From contig NZ_DASUCC010000086.1 in assembly GCF_035762905.1 (NCBI RefSeq), forward strand, positions 1-31,592: a stretch of 31,592 nucleotides of DNA. The letters are read 5' to 3'. The stretch is from DASYTH01 sp035762905. Lineage in GTDB: Bacteria; Actinomycetota; Actinomycetes; Mycobacteriales; Pseudonocardiaceae. A program made the translations under genes and the position numbers. Under the pieces are notes generated by a model. That model worked only from the letters and a program-made list of their open reading frames with translations. It was not told where the DNA came from and made no database searches. Below, in pieces: positions 15,630 through 23,664 of this stretch; within the stretch, counting starts at the first letter, position 1, and every line of letters starts with the position of its first letter.

Positions 15630-16048
15630 GCACGCCGGCCGATGTCAGGCTGACGCTGCCGGCCGCACCCGAGTCGCTTGAGCAGGTGTACGGCATGTTC
15701 GAGACGTTCTGGGTCCAGTGCCCGGACATCGAGCTGCACGAACGCATCAGGTTCGAGACGGCGACCGTCGAGATCGCGAACAACATCTCCAAGTACGTCG
15801 CCACGGACGACTTCAGCATCACCCTCGCCGACCGGGGTGGCGAGATCGAGGCATTGTTCGAGGACTCCGGGCCGCCGCTGCGGTTCGATCCGCGCAGTGC
15901 GACCATGCCCGACGAGCTGGCCGAATCCGGCCGTGGCCTGGCCTTGGCCTGCGCCGCCGTCGACGAGGTGCACTACCACCACGAGAACCACCAGAACATC
16001 TGGCGGCTGGTGCTGCGCCGGGGTGCCGAGCACACCAGGGCCAGGTAG
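15626..16048 (+). CDS. HATPase serine kinase / anti-sigma-type protein (RsbW/SpoIIAB-like)
   Basis: This 140-residue GHKL ATPase-fold kinase should phosphorylate the STAS protein and sequester a target. The N box is ETATVEIANNISKY (44-57, Glu49 and Asn53), the G1 box is EDSGPPL (79-85), and the G2 box is ESGRGLALA (100-108). It is the last gene of the operon. The GTG at 15626 overlaps the STAS stop. The gene ends 3 bp before the convergent membrane-protein gene, leaving no room for a separate terminator. Homologues often inhibit a stress sigma factor, but none is encoded here, so its target is open. Confidence 0.9.
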   Translation: MSTPADVRLTLPAAPESLEQVYGMFETFWVQCPDIELHERIRFETATVEIANNISKYVATDDFSITLADRGGEIEALFEDSGPPLRFDPRSATMPDELAESGRGLALACAAVDEVHYHHENHQNIWRLVLRRGAEHTRAR

Positions 16049-16051
16049 CGG

Positions 16052-16750
16052 TCAGACCTCCCGGAAGCTGTCGATCACCTCGAGGATGACCGGCTCGCCC
16101 TCGTCCGCGCGGCTGGCCAGGGTCCAACCGACCACCTCGTGGTAGCTGGTGTCCCCCTCGATGCAGGTGAACCAGTAGGCGAACCGGATCCCGGACGCCT
16201 TGCCGACGACCTTCTGCCGAACCGCCGGCAGGCCGCCGATCGTGAGGTCGACCGGGTCGTCGGCCTCGGCGTCCACCAGCACCGTGGTGGCCTCCTCGAT
16301 GCAGGCGTCGGCGAAGGCGTCGAAGCCGTCCACGTCCGCCTTGCTGAACGTGATGACCAGCACGCTCTGCGAGGTCCGTAGATCGTTGACCTGGAGGGTG
16401 GCCAGCTCGTTGCGCAGGCTGGCCGGCGCGTCCGTCCAGCGTGCCGGCACGGTGATCCGGGACTTGTTGTCGTTCGCCGTGACCTCCCGGACCGGGTCGT
16501 CCTCGGCCCGGGCACCGGCGCCGGTGGTGGCGCCCGGGCGGCCGCCCTCCTCGACCGCGCCCCAGATGGTCAGGCCGAGGAGCACCGCGCCCACCACGCC
16601 GACCGCGATCCAGACCCAGCCGTGCCGCCGGCCCGGCCGTGGTGTCGGCGGGACCGGAGGCGGGAGTTGCGGTGGGGCGGACGAGGGCAGGTATGTGAGG
16701 CCCTGGCCCTCGCGCGACCACGGGTCCGGCGCGTGCTCGGGATGCGACAT
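16052..16750 (-). CDS. Single-pass membrane protein with extracytoplasmic domain, function unknown
   Basis: The protein has 232 residues: a Pro-rich cytosolic N-terminus (1-44), one transmembrane helix (about 45-66, WVWIAVGVVGAVLLGL), then an outside domain of about 165 residues. The outside domain has two cysteines (in ADACIEEAT and WFTCIEGD) that could form a disulfide, and the pattern resembles PsbP/LpqN-like or sensor-lipoprotein folds common in actinobacteria. I do not recognise a specific family. A strong GGGGGGAG lies 7 nt before the ATG. It converges on the kinase gene with a 3-bp gap and diverges from the oxygenase gene over 69 bp. There is no evidence tying it to either neighbour. 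Confidence 0.8.
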   Translation of the reverse strand: MSHPEHAPDPWSREGQGLTYLPSSAPPQLPPPVPPTPRPGRRHGWVWIAVGVVGAVLLGLTIWGAVEEGGRPGATTGAGARAEDDPVREVTANDNKSRITVPARWTDAPASLRNELATLQVNDLRTSQSVLVITFSKADVDGFDAFADACIEEATTVLVDAEADDPVDLTIGGLPAVRQKVVGKASGIRFAYWFTCIEGDTSYHEVVGWTLASRADEGEPVILEVIDSFREV

Positions 16751-16819
16751 CGCGGGACTCCCCCCAGCAGAACAAGACGGTGCGCCCTTCAGGCTACCGC
16801 CGTGCGGAAGGATGGACCT

Positions 16820-17797
16820 GTGTCCTCAATCTCGGTAATCGACGTAACGCCGCTGGTCAACGGGTCGAGGGGGCGGCATGCGGTGGCCGCCGAACTGGGT
16901 CGCGCCTGCCGGGAGAACGGCTTCTTCTACGTCGTCGGGCACGGCGTGGACGACGGGTTGCAGCGGCGCCTCGAGGAGCAGAGCCGGGCGTTCTTCGACC
17001 AGGAGCCGGCGCGCAAGCTGGAGATCCGGATGTCCCGGGGTGGCCGGGCCTGGCGCGGGTACTTCCCGCTCGGTGACGAGCTGACCTCCGGCCGGCCGGA
17101 CCTCAAGGAGGGCCTCTACTTCGGCGCCGAGTTGCCGCCCGACCATCCGAAGGTGCGGGCCGGAACCCCGCTGCACGGTGCCAACCTGTTCCCGGCGCAT
17201 CCGGCGGAGCTGCGCGGCACGGTGCTCGAGTACCTGGCCGAGCTGACCCGGCTGGGCCACCGTCTGATGGCCGGTATCGCGTTGAGCCTCGGCCTGCCGG
17301 AAAGTTATTTCGCCGACCGGTACACCGGCGACCCGCTGATCCTGTTCCGGATCTTCAACTATCCGCTGACCCCGGCCGCGCCGGACGATTCCTGGGGGGT
17401 CGGCGAGCACACCGACTACGGCCTGCTCACCATCCTCAAACAGGACTCGCTCGGCGGGCTGCAGGTGCGGTCGGCGTCCGGCTGGATCGACGCCGCGCCC
17501 ATTCCCGGCTCGTTCGTGTGCAACATCGGTGACATGCTCGACCGGCTCACCGGCGGCCGGTACCGGTCGACGCCGCACCGGGTGCGGCCGTCCACCGTGG
17601 GGGACCGGCTGTCCTGGCCGTTCTTCTTCGACCCCAACTTCGACGCGGACGTCACCCCGGTCGGGCGGGCCGAGCTCGACGACCGGGAGCAGCGCTGGGA
17701 CAGGGCCAGCGTGCACGAGTTCCGCGGCAGCTACGGTGACTACCTGCTGACCAAGATCGGGAAGGTGTTCCCCGACCTCGGTCGCGACGTGCTCTGA
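16820..17797 (+). CDS. 2-oxoglutarate/Fe(II)-dependent oxygenase, isopenicillin-N-synthase-like
   Basis: This 325-residue non-haem iron oxygenase would use O2 and probably 2-oxoglutarate. The N-terminal DIOX_N region contains ENGFFYVVGHGV (32-43). The double-stranded beta-helix core carries the iron triad His197 and Asp199 (GEHTDYG) and His253 (STPHRV), with the 2-oxoglutarate-binding Arg263/Ser265 pair (DRLSWP). GTG 16820 is chosen because AAGGA lies 7 nt upstream and the family N-terminus starts there. It stands alone, 7 bp from the convergent gene downstream. Bacterial relatives act in natural-product, ethylene or pyrimidine/thymine metabolism; the substrate cannot be told from sequence. 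Confidence in fold and cofactor is high. Confidence 0.88.
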   Translation: MSSISVIDVTPLVNGSRGRHAVAAELGRACRENGFFYVVGHGVDDGLQRRLEEQSRAFFDQEPARKLEIRMSRGGRAWRGYFPLGDELTSGRPDLKEGLYFGAELPPDHPKVRAGTPLHGANLFPAHPAELRGTVLEYLAELTRLGHRLMAGIALSLGLPESYFADRYTGDPLILFRIFNYPLTPAAPDDSWGVGEHTDYGLLTILKQDSLGGLQVRSASGWIDAAPIPGSFVCNIGDMLDRLTGGRYRSTPHRVRPSTVGDRLSWPFFFDPNFDADVTPVGRAELDDREQRWDRASVHEFRGSYGDYLLTKIGKVFPDLGRDVL

Positions 17798-17804
17798 ATC
17801 GTTG

Positions 17805-18083
17805 CTACGCCGCGACCAGTGGCGGATCATCCACAGTGGACAGCGCGGCGCGCCCGGCGGCGGTGACCTGCACCGGCACGTCCCGCGCCCCGACGGCCGG
17901 CCGGATCGTCACCAGCCGGCGCCGCTCGAGCAGGTCCAGCACCTCGCACTCCCACTGCGGCACCTGGCCGGCGCTCGACCCGTCCGGGGCCGACCACCGG
18001 TATCCGGCGGCGCACAGTCCATTGTGGAACAGCACCATTCCGGCCGCGACGTGTCGCAATGCGTTCAGCTCGTTCCTGGTCAT
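17805..18083 (-). CDS. Small winged-helix-like hypothetical protein
   Basis: The protein has 92 residues with no signal peptide. The N-terminus MTRNELNALRHVAAGM is helical. The segment WECEVLDLLERRRLVTIRP and the C-terminal VQVTAAGRAAL look like the recognition-helix and wing ends of a small winged helix (compare the common T-x-A-G-R-x-A-L ending of MarR/PadR-like proteins). The upstream sequence GGAGGTGGGAGAG gives a strong ribosome site for ATG 18083. It converges with the oxygenase gene across 7 bp. It could be a DNA-binding or ligand-binding accessory protein; I cannot name the family. Longer in-frame readings upstream are not supported. Confidence 0.65.
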   Translation of the reverse strand: MTRNELNALRHVAAGMVLFHNGLCAAGYRWSAPDGSSAGQVPQWECEVLDLLERRRLVTIRPAVGARDVPVQVTAAGRAALSTVDDPPLVAA

Positions 18084-18234
18084 CTCTCTCCCACCTCCGC
18101 CAGGCACACGTAAACCATTCGGATCCGGTTCACATTCGGTTGCGTCCGTTAAGAGCCCAAGTGGCGGCCGGGTCTTACAGAAATCGGGGGCGGCGGGCCA
18201 GGATGGTTCGACCCCGAACCCGAAGGAGCCGTCG
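18084..18234. promoter_or_regulatory. Divergent intergenic region before the secreted pyroglutamyl-peptidase-like gene
   Basis: This 151-bp spacer has a direct repeat CATTCGG at 18116-18122 and 18133-18139 and is AT-richer in the middle. The ribosome site AAGGAG (18223-18228) sits 6 nt before ATG 18235. A loose promoter candidate is TTAAGA followed 17 nt later by GTCTTA. I cannot place a convincing promoter. Confidence 0.35.
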
Positions 18235-19500
18235 ATGCGCTCGATTCGTGCCCTGCTGATCGCGGTGCCGACAGCGCTGACCTGCCTGGTCGCCGCGCCC
18301 GCCGTCGCCACCGCCACCACCCCGGACTGCTTCGACCCCGCCGCGCCGCTGACCGTGGAGGAGCAGCGGCTCGCCCTTCCGGTGCCGCAGGAGATCCTGC
18401 GGCTCACCGGGTTCGACCGGTTCGCGCAGGTCTTCGGCGCCGCGCTGTGCGCCGTGCCGAACCGGCACCTGGCCGGGACGGCGGTGGCCGTGCAGGGCAA
18501 GGTGCTGTGGACCGCCGCCGTGGAACGCGCCCAGGGCCGGCTGCCCGCCATCGGCCTGGACCGCACCGACGACCGGCCGCTCTACTGGGCCCGGCTCACC
18601 CTCAGCCGCGCGCTCCGGCAGTGGACGCCGGCCTTCGGATTGCCCGCCGCCGACCGGGACCGGCTGCTGGAAACCCTCGAACGCACGTCCCGGGGCCAGG
18701 ACACGGTCCAGTTCCCGGCCGGCCGCGGCATCAACCGGATCCTGGTGAGCGGCTTCGACCCGTTCCAACTCGACCTGGACATCCGGCGGAGCAACCCGTC
18801 CGGAGCCGCCGCCCTGGCCCTGGACGGCACCGTGCTTTCGACCTCCGCCGGCCCCGCTCGCATCGAAACCGCCATGTTCCCGGTCAACTGGGACCCGTTC
18901 GCCGCCGGTGTCGTCGAGCAGACCTTCCAGCCGTTCCTCGAGCCCGGCCGCCGTCAGGTCGACATGTTCACCACGGTCAGCCAGGGCCGCCCCGAACGCT
19001 TCGACGTCGAGCGCTACAACGGCCGCTGGCGCGGCGGATTCCCGGACAACCTCAACGTCTCCCGCACCGGCGTCATCCCCATCCCGCCCGCCGTCCCCAC
19101 GGTGCTCCCGGCCCCCGAGTTCGTCCCAACCACCCTGCCGTTCGCCACCATCGTCGCCGCCCCCACCGGCCGCTTCCCCGTTTTCGACAACACAGCGGTG
19201 GTCGAGATCCCCGCCGGCGCCACCGCCCCCGTCACCAGCCCGACCGGCCCAACCCCCGGCTCGGTCGCCCGCCAGGGCGGCGGCGGCAACTTCCTGTCCA
19301 ACGAGATCTCCTACCGCACCACCCTGCTCCGCGACGCCCTGCACACCACCACCCCCGGCGGCCACCTGCACACCCCCGTCCTCCGCTTCGCCGAGGGCAA
19401 CACCACCGAGATCACCGACCCCACCTTCATCCAGAACCGCACCGACATCATCAACCAGGTCCGCACCATCCTCACCGTCGCCGCCGCCACCCTCGACTAG
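18235..19500 (+). CDS. Secreted pyroglutamyl-peptidase (C15)-like protein, catalytic Cys replaced by Ser
   Basis: The protein has 421 residues. Residues 1 to about 25 form a Sec signal peptide (RSIRALLIAV core, A-x-A cleavage region). Residues 30-165 are a helical domain unique to this subgroup. Residues 169-421 resemble pyrrolidone-carboxylate peptidase I: ILVSGFDPF (169-177), a SNPSGAAALALDG block, Glu259 in FDVERYNGRWRGGFPDN (catalytic Glu region), GGNFLSNEISYRT (catalytic segment), and HLHTP with His379 (catalytic His region). The nucleophile position, usually the Cys of a TFVCNHLFY-type motif, is Ser355. Classical enzymes are cytosolic and about 215 residues, so this exported, enlarged, Ser-bearing form is unusual. 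It could be a serine variant, a non-catalytic binding protein, or a misaligned active site. AAGGAG precedes the start by 6 nt. Confidence 0.72.
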   Translation: MRSIRALLIAVPTALTCLVAAPAVATATTPDCFDPAAPLTVEEQRLALPVPQEILRLTGFDRFAQVFGAALCAVPNRHLAGTAVAVQGKVLWTAAVERAQGRLPAIGLDRTDDRPLYWARLTLSRALRQWTPAFGLPAADRDRLLETLERTSRGQDTVQFPAGRGINRILVSGFDPFQLDLDIRRSNPSGAAALALDGTVLSTSAGPARIETAMFPVNWDPFAAGVVEQTFQPFLEPGRRQVDMFTTVSQGRPERFDVERYNGRWRGGFPDNLNVSRTGVIPIPPAVPTVLPAPEFVPTTLPFATIVAAPTGRFPVFDNTAVVEIPAGATAPVTSPTGPTPGSVARQGGGGNFLSNEISYRTTLLRDALHTTTPGGHLHTPVLRFAEGNTTEITDPTFIQNRTDIINQVRTILTVAAATLD

Positions 19501-19559
19501 CCACCAGCCGCAAGGCTCCAGCACACGCGGATGGCCCGGGTGCCGTCCCCGACAGCGTT

Positions 19560-19606
19560 CGGAACGCCGGGTCGGTCAACCTGACAGAGCCGGGCCCGGC
19601 GTTCCG
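19560..19606 (+). terminator. Hairpin downstream of the pyroglutamyl-peptidase-like gene
   Basis: A 12-bp perfect stem, CGGAACGCCGGG (19560-19571) with CCCGGCGTTCCG (19595-19606), encloses a 23-nt loop that itself contains GTCA/TGAC. There is no U-tract, as is usual in high-GC actinobacteria. It lies 60 bp after the stop. The role as terminator is inferred. Confidence 0.55.
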
Positions 19607-19615
19607 TGGTGACCG

Positions 19616-19656
19616 CCCGGGGGTGGGACCGCGCTGCGCGCGGCCCCACCCCCGGG
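19616..19656. terminator. Very stable GC hairpin, probable terminator
   Basis: CCCGGGGGTGGG (19616-19627) pairs with CCCACCCCCGGG (19645-19656). After one mismatch the stem continues as CCGCG/CGCGG around a 5-nt loop. It is almost fully symmetric, so it could work in both directions. It follows the first hairpin by only 9 bp and separates the secreted-protein gene from hrpA. Confidence 0.65.
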
Positions 19657-19666
19657 GATCGGTGCG

Positions 19667-19803
19667 GAAACGGCAATTCGGTGGCCCGGGTTGGTAACTC
19701 GGCTGCTCGAAACGGCAACTTGCCGGGAGTTGGCGGGGTTCACCCGGGTGGCGGGGCCGGTCTGCGGCAAGTGGGAGCGGGCGGGGATTAGCCTGGTTGG
19801 GGT
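19667..19803 (+). promoter_or_regulatory. hrpA upstream region with repeated GAAACGGCAA and a 13-bp palindrome
   Basis: GAAACGGCAA occurs at 19667-19676 and 19709-19718, 42 bp (about four helical turns) apart. The second copy runs into CGGCAACTTGCCG (19713-19725), a palindrome with one central base. A -10-like TAGCCT (19789-19794) lies 9 nt before ATG 19804 with no clear ribosome site, so a leaderless or near-leaderless transcript is possible. Confidence 0.4.
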
Positions 19804-22800
19804 ATGGATGGCCAGATTTCGCTCGCCGAGGTTCGCGGGCGGCTTCCCGAGCTGATGTTGCGCGACCAGCGTCGCCTGCAGCGTCGGCTGGATGGCGTGC
19901 GCAAGATCAGGGGGGAACAGCAGCGGCGGGCGGTGGCGGAGGAGATTCGGGGCGAGGTCGAGGCGGCCGCGCGGCGGGTGGAGCGGCGGCGGGCGGCGGC
20001 GCCGGAGGTCAGCTATCCGGGGGAGTTGCCGATCACGGCGCGGCGGGACGACATTCTGGAGGCCATCCGGGGGCATCAGGTGGTGATCGTGGCGGGGGAG
20101 ACCGGGTCCGGGAAGACCACGCAGCTACCGAAGATGTGTCTGGAGCTGGGGCGGGGGATTCTGGGCACGATCGGGCACACGCAGCCGCGGCGGATCGCGG
20201 CGCGGACGGTGGCCGAGCGGATCGCCGAGGAACTGGGCATCCCGCTGGGCGGGGCGGTGGGCTGGAAGGTCCGGTTCACCGACGTGGGCAGCGAGGACAC
20301 GCTGGTCAAGTTGATGACCGATGGGATCCTGCTGGCCGAGATCCAGTCCGACCGGCTGCTGCGCCAGTACGACACGCTGATCATCGACGAGGCGCACGAG
20401 CGCAGCCTGAACATCGACTTCATCCTCGGTTACGTCAGGCAGCTGCTGCCGAAGCGGCCGGATCTGAAGGTGATCATCACCTCGGCCACGATCGACCCGG
20501 AGCGGTTCTCCCGGCACTTCGGCGACGCGCCGATCATCGAGGTGTCCGGCCGGACCTACCCGGTGGAGGTCCGCTACCGCCCGGTCGTGGACCCGGACGA
20601 CCCGAACGGCGACCCGGACCGGGACCAGACCCAGGCCATCCTGGACGCGGTGGACGAGCTGACCGCCGAGCCGATGGGCGACATCCTCGTGTTCCTGTCC
20701 GGTGAGCGGGAGATCCGGGACACCGCCGACGCGCTGACCAACCGCAAGCTGCCCAATACCGAGATACTTCCGCTCTACGCCAGGCTGTCCTCCGCCGAGC
20801 AGCATCGGGTGTTCCAACCGCACCGCGGCCGGCGCATCGTGCTGGCCACCAACGTCGCCGAGACCTCGCTCACGGTGCCCGGCATCAAGTACGTGATCGA
20901 CCCCGGCACCGCCCGGATCTCCCGGTACAGCAACCGGCTCAAGGTGCAGCGGCTGCCGATCGAATCCGTATCCCGAGCCAGCGCGAACCAGCGCGCCGGC
21001 CGGTGCGGCCGCACCTCGGACGGCATCTGCATCCGGCTCTACACCGCGGACGACCTCGCCGCCCGCCCCGAGTTCACCGACCCGGAGATCCTCCGGACCA
21101 ACCTGGCGAGCGTCATCCTGCAGATGATCGCCGCCGATCTCGGTGACATCGCGGCGTTTCCGTTCATCGACCCCCCGGACCGCCGGCACGTCTCGGACGG
21201 CGTCGCGCTGCTGCGTGAGCTGGGCGCGCTGGACCGGTCCGAGGCGCTCACCCCGATCGGCCGCCGGCTCGCCCAGCTGCCGATCGACCCCCGGCTCGGC
21301 CGGATGGTGCTGGAGGCCGGCGAGAACGGCTGCCTGCACGAGGTTCTGGTGATCGCCGCCGCACTGTCCATTCAGGACCCACGGGAGCGCCCGGCGGAGG
21401 CGCGAGCGGCCGCCGACGCCATGCACGTCCGGTTCGTCGACAAGGACTCCGACTTCCTCGGCTTCCTCAACCTGTGGAACCACCTGATCGAACAACAGAA
21501 GGAGCTGTCCTCAAACCGGTTCCGCAAGCTGTGCAAGGCGGAGTTCCTGAACTACCTGCGGGTGCGCGAATGGCAGGACCTCTACGGCCAGCTCCGCCAG
21601 GTCGCCAAGAGCCTCGGCGGCACGCTCAGCAGAACCCCGGCCGATCCGAAAAACGTGCACATCGCACTGCTCTCCGGCCTGCTCTCGCACATCGGCATGA
21701 AGGACCCGGTCAACCGGGACTACATCGGCGCGCGCAACTCCCGGTTCGCGGTGTTCCCCGGATCGGCGCTGTTCAAGCGCACCCCGCGCTGGGTGATGGC
21801 CGCCGAGCTGGTGGAGACCTCCCGGCTGTGGGGCCGGGTGGCCGCCCGGATCGAGCCGGAATGGGTCGAGCCGCTGGCCGGTCACCTGGTCAAGCGCAGC
21901 TACTCCGAGCCGCGCTGGTCGGCCCAGCGCGGCGCGGTGCTGGCCACCGAGAAGGTCACGCTCTACGGGCTGCCGCTGGTGGTGGACCGCACGGTGAACT
22001 ACGGCTCGGTCGACCCGGTCACCGCCCGCGAGCTGTTCATCCGGCACGCGCTGGTCGAGGGCGACTGGCAGACGAGGCACCAGTTCTTCCACCGCAACCG
22101 CGAGCTGGTCGGCGAGGTCGAGGAGCTCGAGCACCGGGCGCGCCGCCGGGACATCCTGGTCGACGAGGACACCCTGTTCGAGTTCTACGACCACCGGATC
22201 GGCCCGGAGGTGGTGTCCGCCCGGCACTTCGACACCTGGTGGAAGCAGGCCCGGCGCGCCGATCCGGACCTGCTGACCTTCGACCGGGAGCTGCTGATCA
22301 ACAGCGAGGCCCGCGAGTTCCGCTCGCAGGACTTCCCGGACTCGGTGCAACAGAACGGATTGCGGCTGCCGCTCCGCTACCGGTTCGAGCCCGGCGAGCG
22401 CGACGACGGGGTGACCGTCACGGTGCCGCTCGAGGTGCTCAACCAGGTCGGCGGGGACGGGCTGCCCTGGCAGGTGCCCGGACTGCGTACCGAGCTGGTC
22501 ACCGCGCTGATCCGGTCGCTGCCGAAACCGTTGCGCCGCAACTTCGTTCCGGTGCCGGACTTCGCCAAGGCGGTGCTGGACCGGATCGACCCGGCCACGG
22601 CGCCGCCGCTGGACACGATCGCCGCCGGTCTGCGCGACCTCACCGGGGTGATCGTGCCACGCGACGCCTGGCAGCTCGACGCGGTCCCCGCGCACCTCAA
22701 GGCCACCTTCCGGGTGGTCGACGAGTCCGACCGGACCCTGGCCGAGGGCAAGGATCTCGGCGCGCTCAAGCGGCAGCTCAAGGCCGAGGTCCGGGCCGCA

Positions 22801-23664
22801 CTGTCCACAGTGGCGCACGGCGTCGAGCGGACCGGCCTGCACGACTGGGAGATCGACGAGCTGCCGCGCACGATCGAGCGATCCCGCGGCGGGCTGGTGG
22901 TGACCGCCTACCCGGCGCTGGTGGACGAGGGCGAGTCGGTCGCGGTGCGGATGTTCGACACCCAGCCGGAACAGCGGGCCCAGATGTGGCGCGGCACCAG
23001 GAGGCTGGCCCTGCTCACCGTCCCGTCGCCGGTCAAGCAGCTGATCCGCCGGCTGCCCAACGACGCCAGACTGGACCTGTCCCGCAACCCGCACACCGGA
23101 GTCGCCGACCTGCTCGACGACTGCGTGAACTGCGCCGCGGACACGCTGATCGCCCGGGCCGGCGGCCCGGCGTGGGACCGCGCCGGGTTCGCCCGGCTGC
23201 GCGAGACGGTGCGCGCCGGGCTGGACCGCACCGCCTACGAGGTGATCACCACTGTGCGCCAGGTGCTGGTCGCCGCGCACGACGTGGAAACCCGGCTGGC
23301 CGCCATGACCGGCGCCGCCTTCGGTCCGGCGCTCGACGACATGCGCGCCCAGCGAGCGGCCCTGATCTACCGCGGGTTCATCACCGCCACCGGGTACGAC
23401 CGGCTGCCGGACCTGGTGCGCTACCTGCGCGGCATCGCACGGAGACTGGACAAGCTCCCGGAGCGCCCGGCCCGGGACGCGGACTGGATGGCGTCGGTGC
23501 ACGAGGTGGCGCGGGCCTACCGGGAGATCGCCGGGCGGCCAGGCGCCGCCGCGATCCGGTGGATGATCGAGGAGCTGCGGGTGAGCTACTTCGCCCAGAC
23601 CCTGGGCACGCCGCAACCGGTGTCGGAGAAGCGGATCTGGCGGGCCATCGACGAGCTCAGCTGA
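19804..23664 (+). CDS. hrpA: ATP-dependent RNA helicase HrpA (DEAH box)
   Basis: This 1286-residue DEAH/RHA-type helicase unwinds RNA, with mRNA-processing or ribosome-rescue roles known in enterobacteria. Motifs: Walker A GETGSGKT (98-105), TQPRRIAA (Ia), DEAH (195-198), SAT (227-229), then helicase C with TNVAETSLTVPGI and QRAGRCGR. The HA2, OB-fold and large DUF3418 C-terminal regions follow, giving the usual HrpA length of about 1300 residues. Residues 15-65 form a charged helix. Two ATGs lie 4 bp apart; only 19804 is in frame. The last 8 bp overlap the convergent DUF427 gene. It is a monocistronic housekeeping-type gene, and the identification is secure. Confidence 0.95.
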   Translation: MDGQISLAEVRGRLPELMLRDQRRLQRRLDGVRKIRGEQQRRAVAEEIRGEVEAAARRVERRRAAAPEVSYPGELPITARRDDILEAIRGHQVVIVAGETGSGKTTQLPKMCLELGRGILGTIGHTQPRRIAARTVAERIAEELGIPLGGAVGWKVRFTDVGSEDTLVKLMTDGILLAEIQSDRLLRQYDTLIIDEAHERSLNIDFILGYVRQLLPKRPDLKVIITSATIDPERFSRHFGDAPIIEVSGRTYPVEVRYRPVVDPDDPNGDPDRDQTQAILDAVDELTAEPMGDILVFLSGEREIRDTADALTNRKLPNTEILPLYARLSSAEQHRVFQPHRGRRIVLATNVAETSLTVPGIKYVIDPGTARISRYSNRLKVQRLPIESVSRASANQRAGRCGRTSDGICIRLYTADDLAARPEFTDPEILRTNLASVILQMIAADLGDIAAFPFIDPPDRRHVSDGVALLRELGALDRSEALTPIGRRLAQLPIDPRLGRMVLEAGENGCLHEVLVIAAALSIQDPRERPAEARAAADAMHVRFVDKDSDFLGFLNLWNHLIEQQKELSSNRFRKLCKAEFLNYLRVREWQDLYGQLRQVAKSLGGTLSRTPADPKNVHIALLSGLLSHIGMKDPVNRDYIGARNSRFAVFPGSALFKRTPRWVMAAELVETSRLWGRVAARIEPEWVEPLAGHLVKRSYSEPRWSAQRGAVLATEKVTLYGLPLVVDRTVNYGSVDPVTARELFIRHALVEGDWQTRHQFFHRNRELVGEVEELEHRARRRDILVDEDTLFEFYDHRIGPEVVSARHFDTWWKQARRADPDLLTFDRELLINSEAREFRSQDFPDSVQQNGLRLPLRYRFEPGERDDGVTVTVPLEVLNQVGGDGLPWQVPGLRTELVTALIRSLPKPLRRNFVPVPDFAKAVLDRIDPATAPPLDTIAAGLRDLTGVIVPRDAWQLDAVPAHLKATFRVVDESDRTLAEGKDLGALKRQLKAEVRAALSTVAHGVERTGLHDWEIDELPRTIERSRGGLVVTAYPALVDEGESVAVRMFDTQPEQRAQMWRGTRRLALLTVPSPVKQLIRRLPNDARLDLSRNPHTGVADLLDDCVNCAADTLIARAGGPAWDRAGFARLRETVRAGLDRTAYEVITTVRQVLVAAHDVETRLAAMTGAAFGPALDDMRAQRAALIYRGFITATGYDRLPDLVRYLRGIARRLDKLPERPARDADWMASVHEVARAYREIAGRPGAAAIRWMIEELRVSYFAQTLGTPQPVSEKRIWRAIDELS

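Noticed and set aside
21511..23616. A 701-codon minus-strand open frame opposite hrpA
   Set aside because: Low-complexity Arg/Gly/Val/Gln composition without motifs, fully antisense to the helicase.
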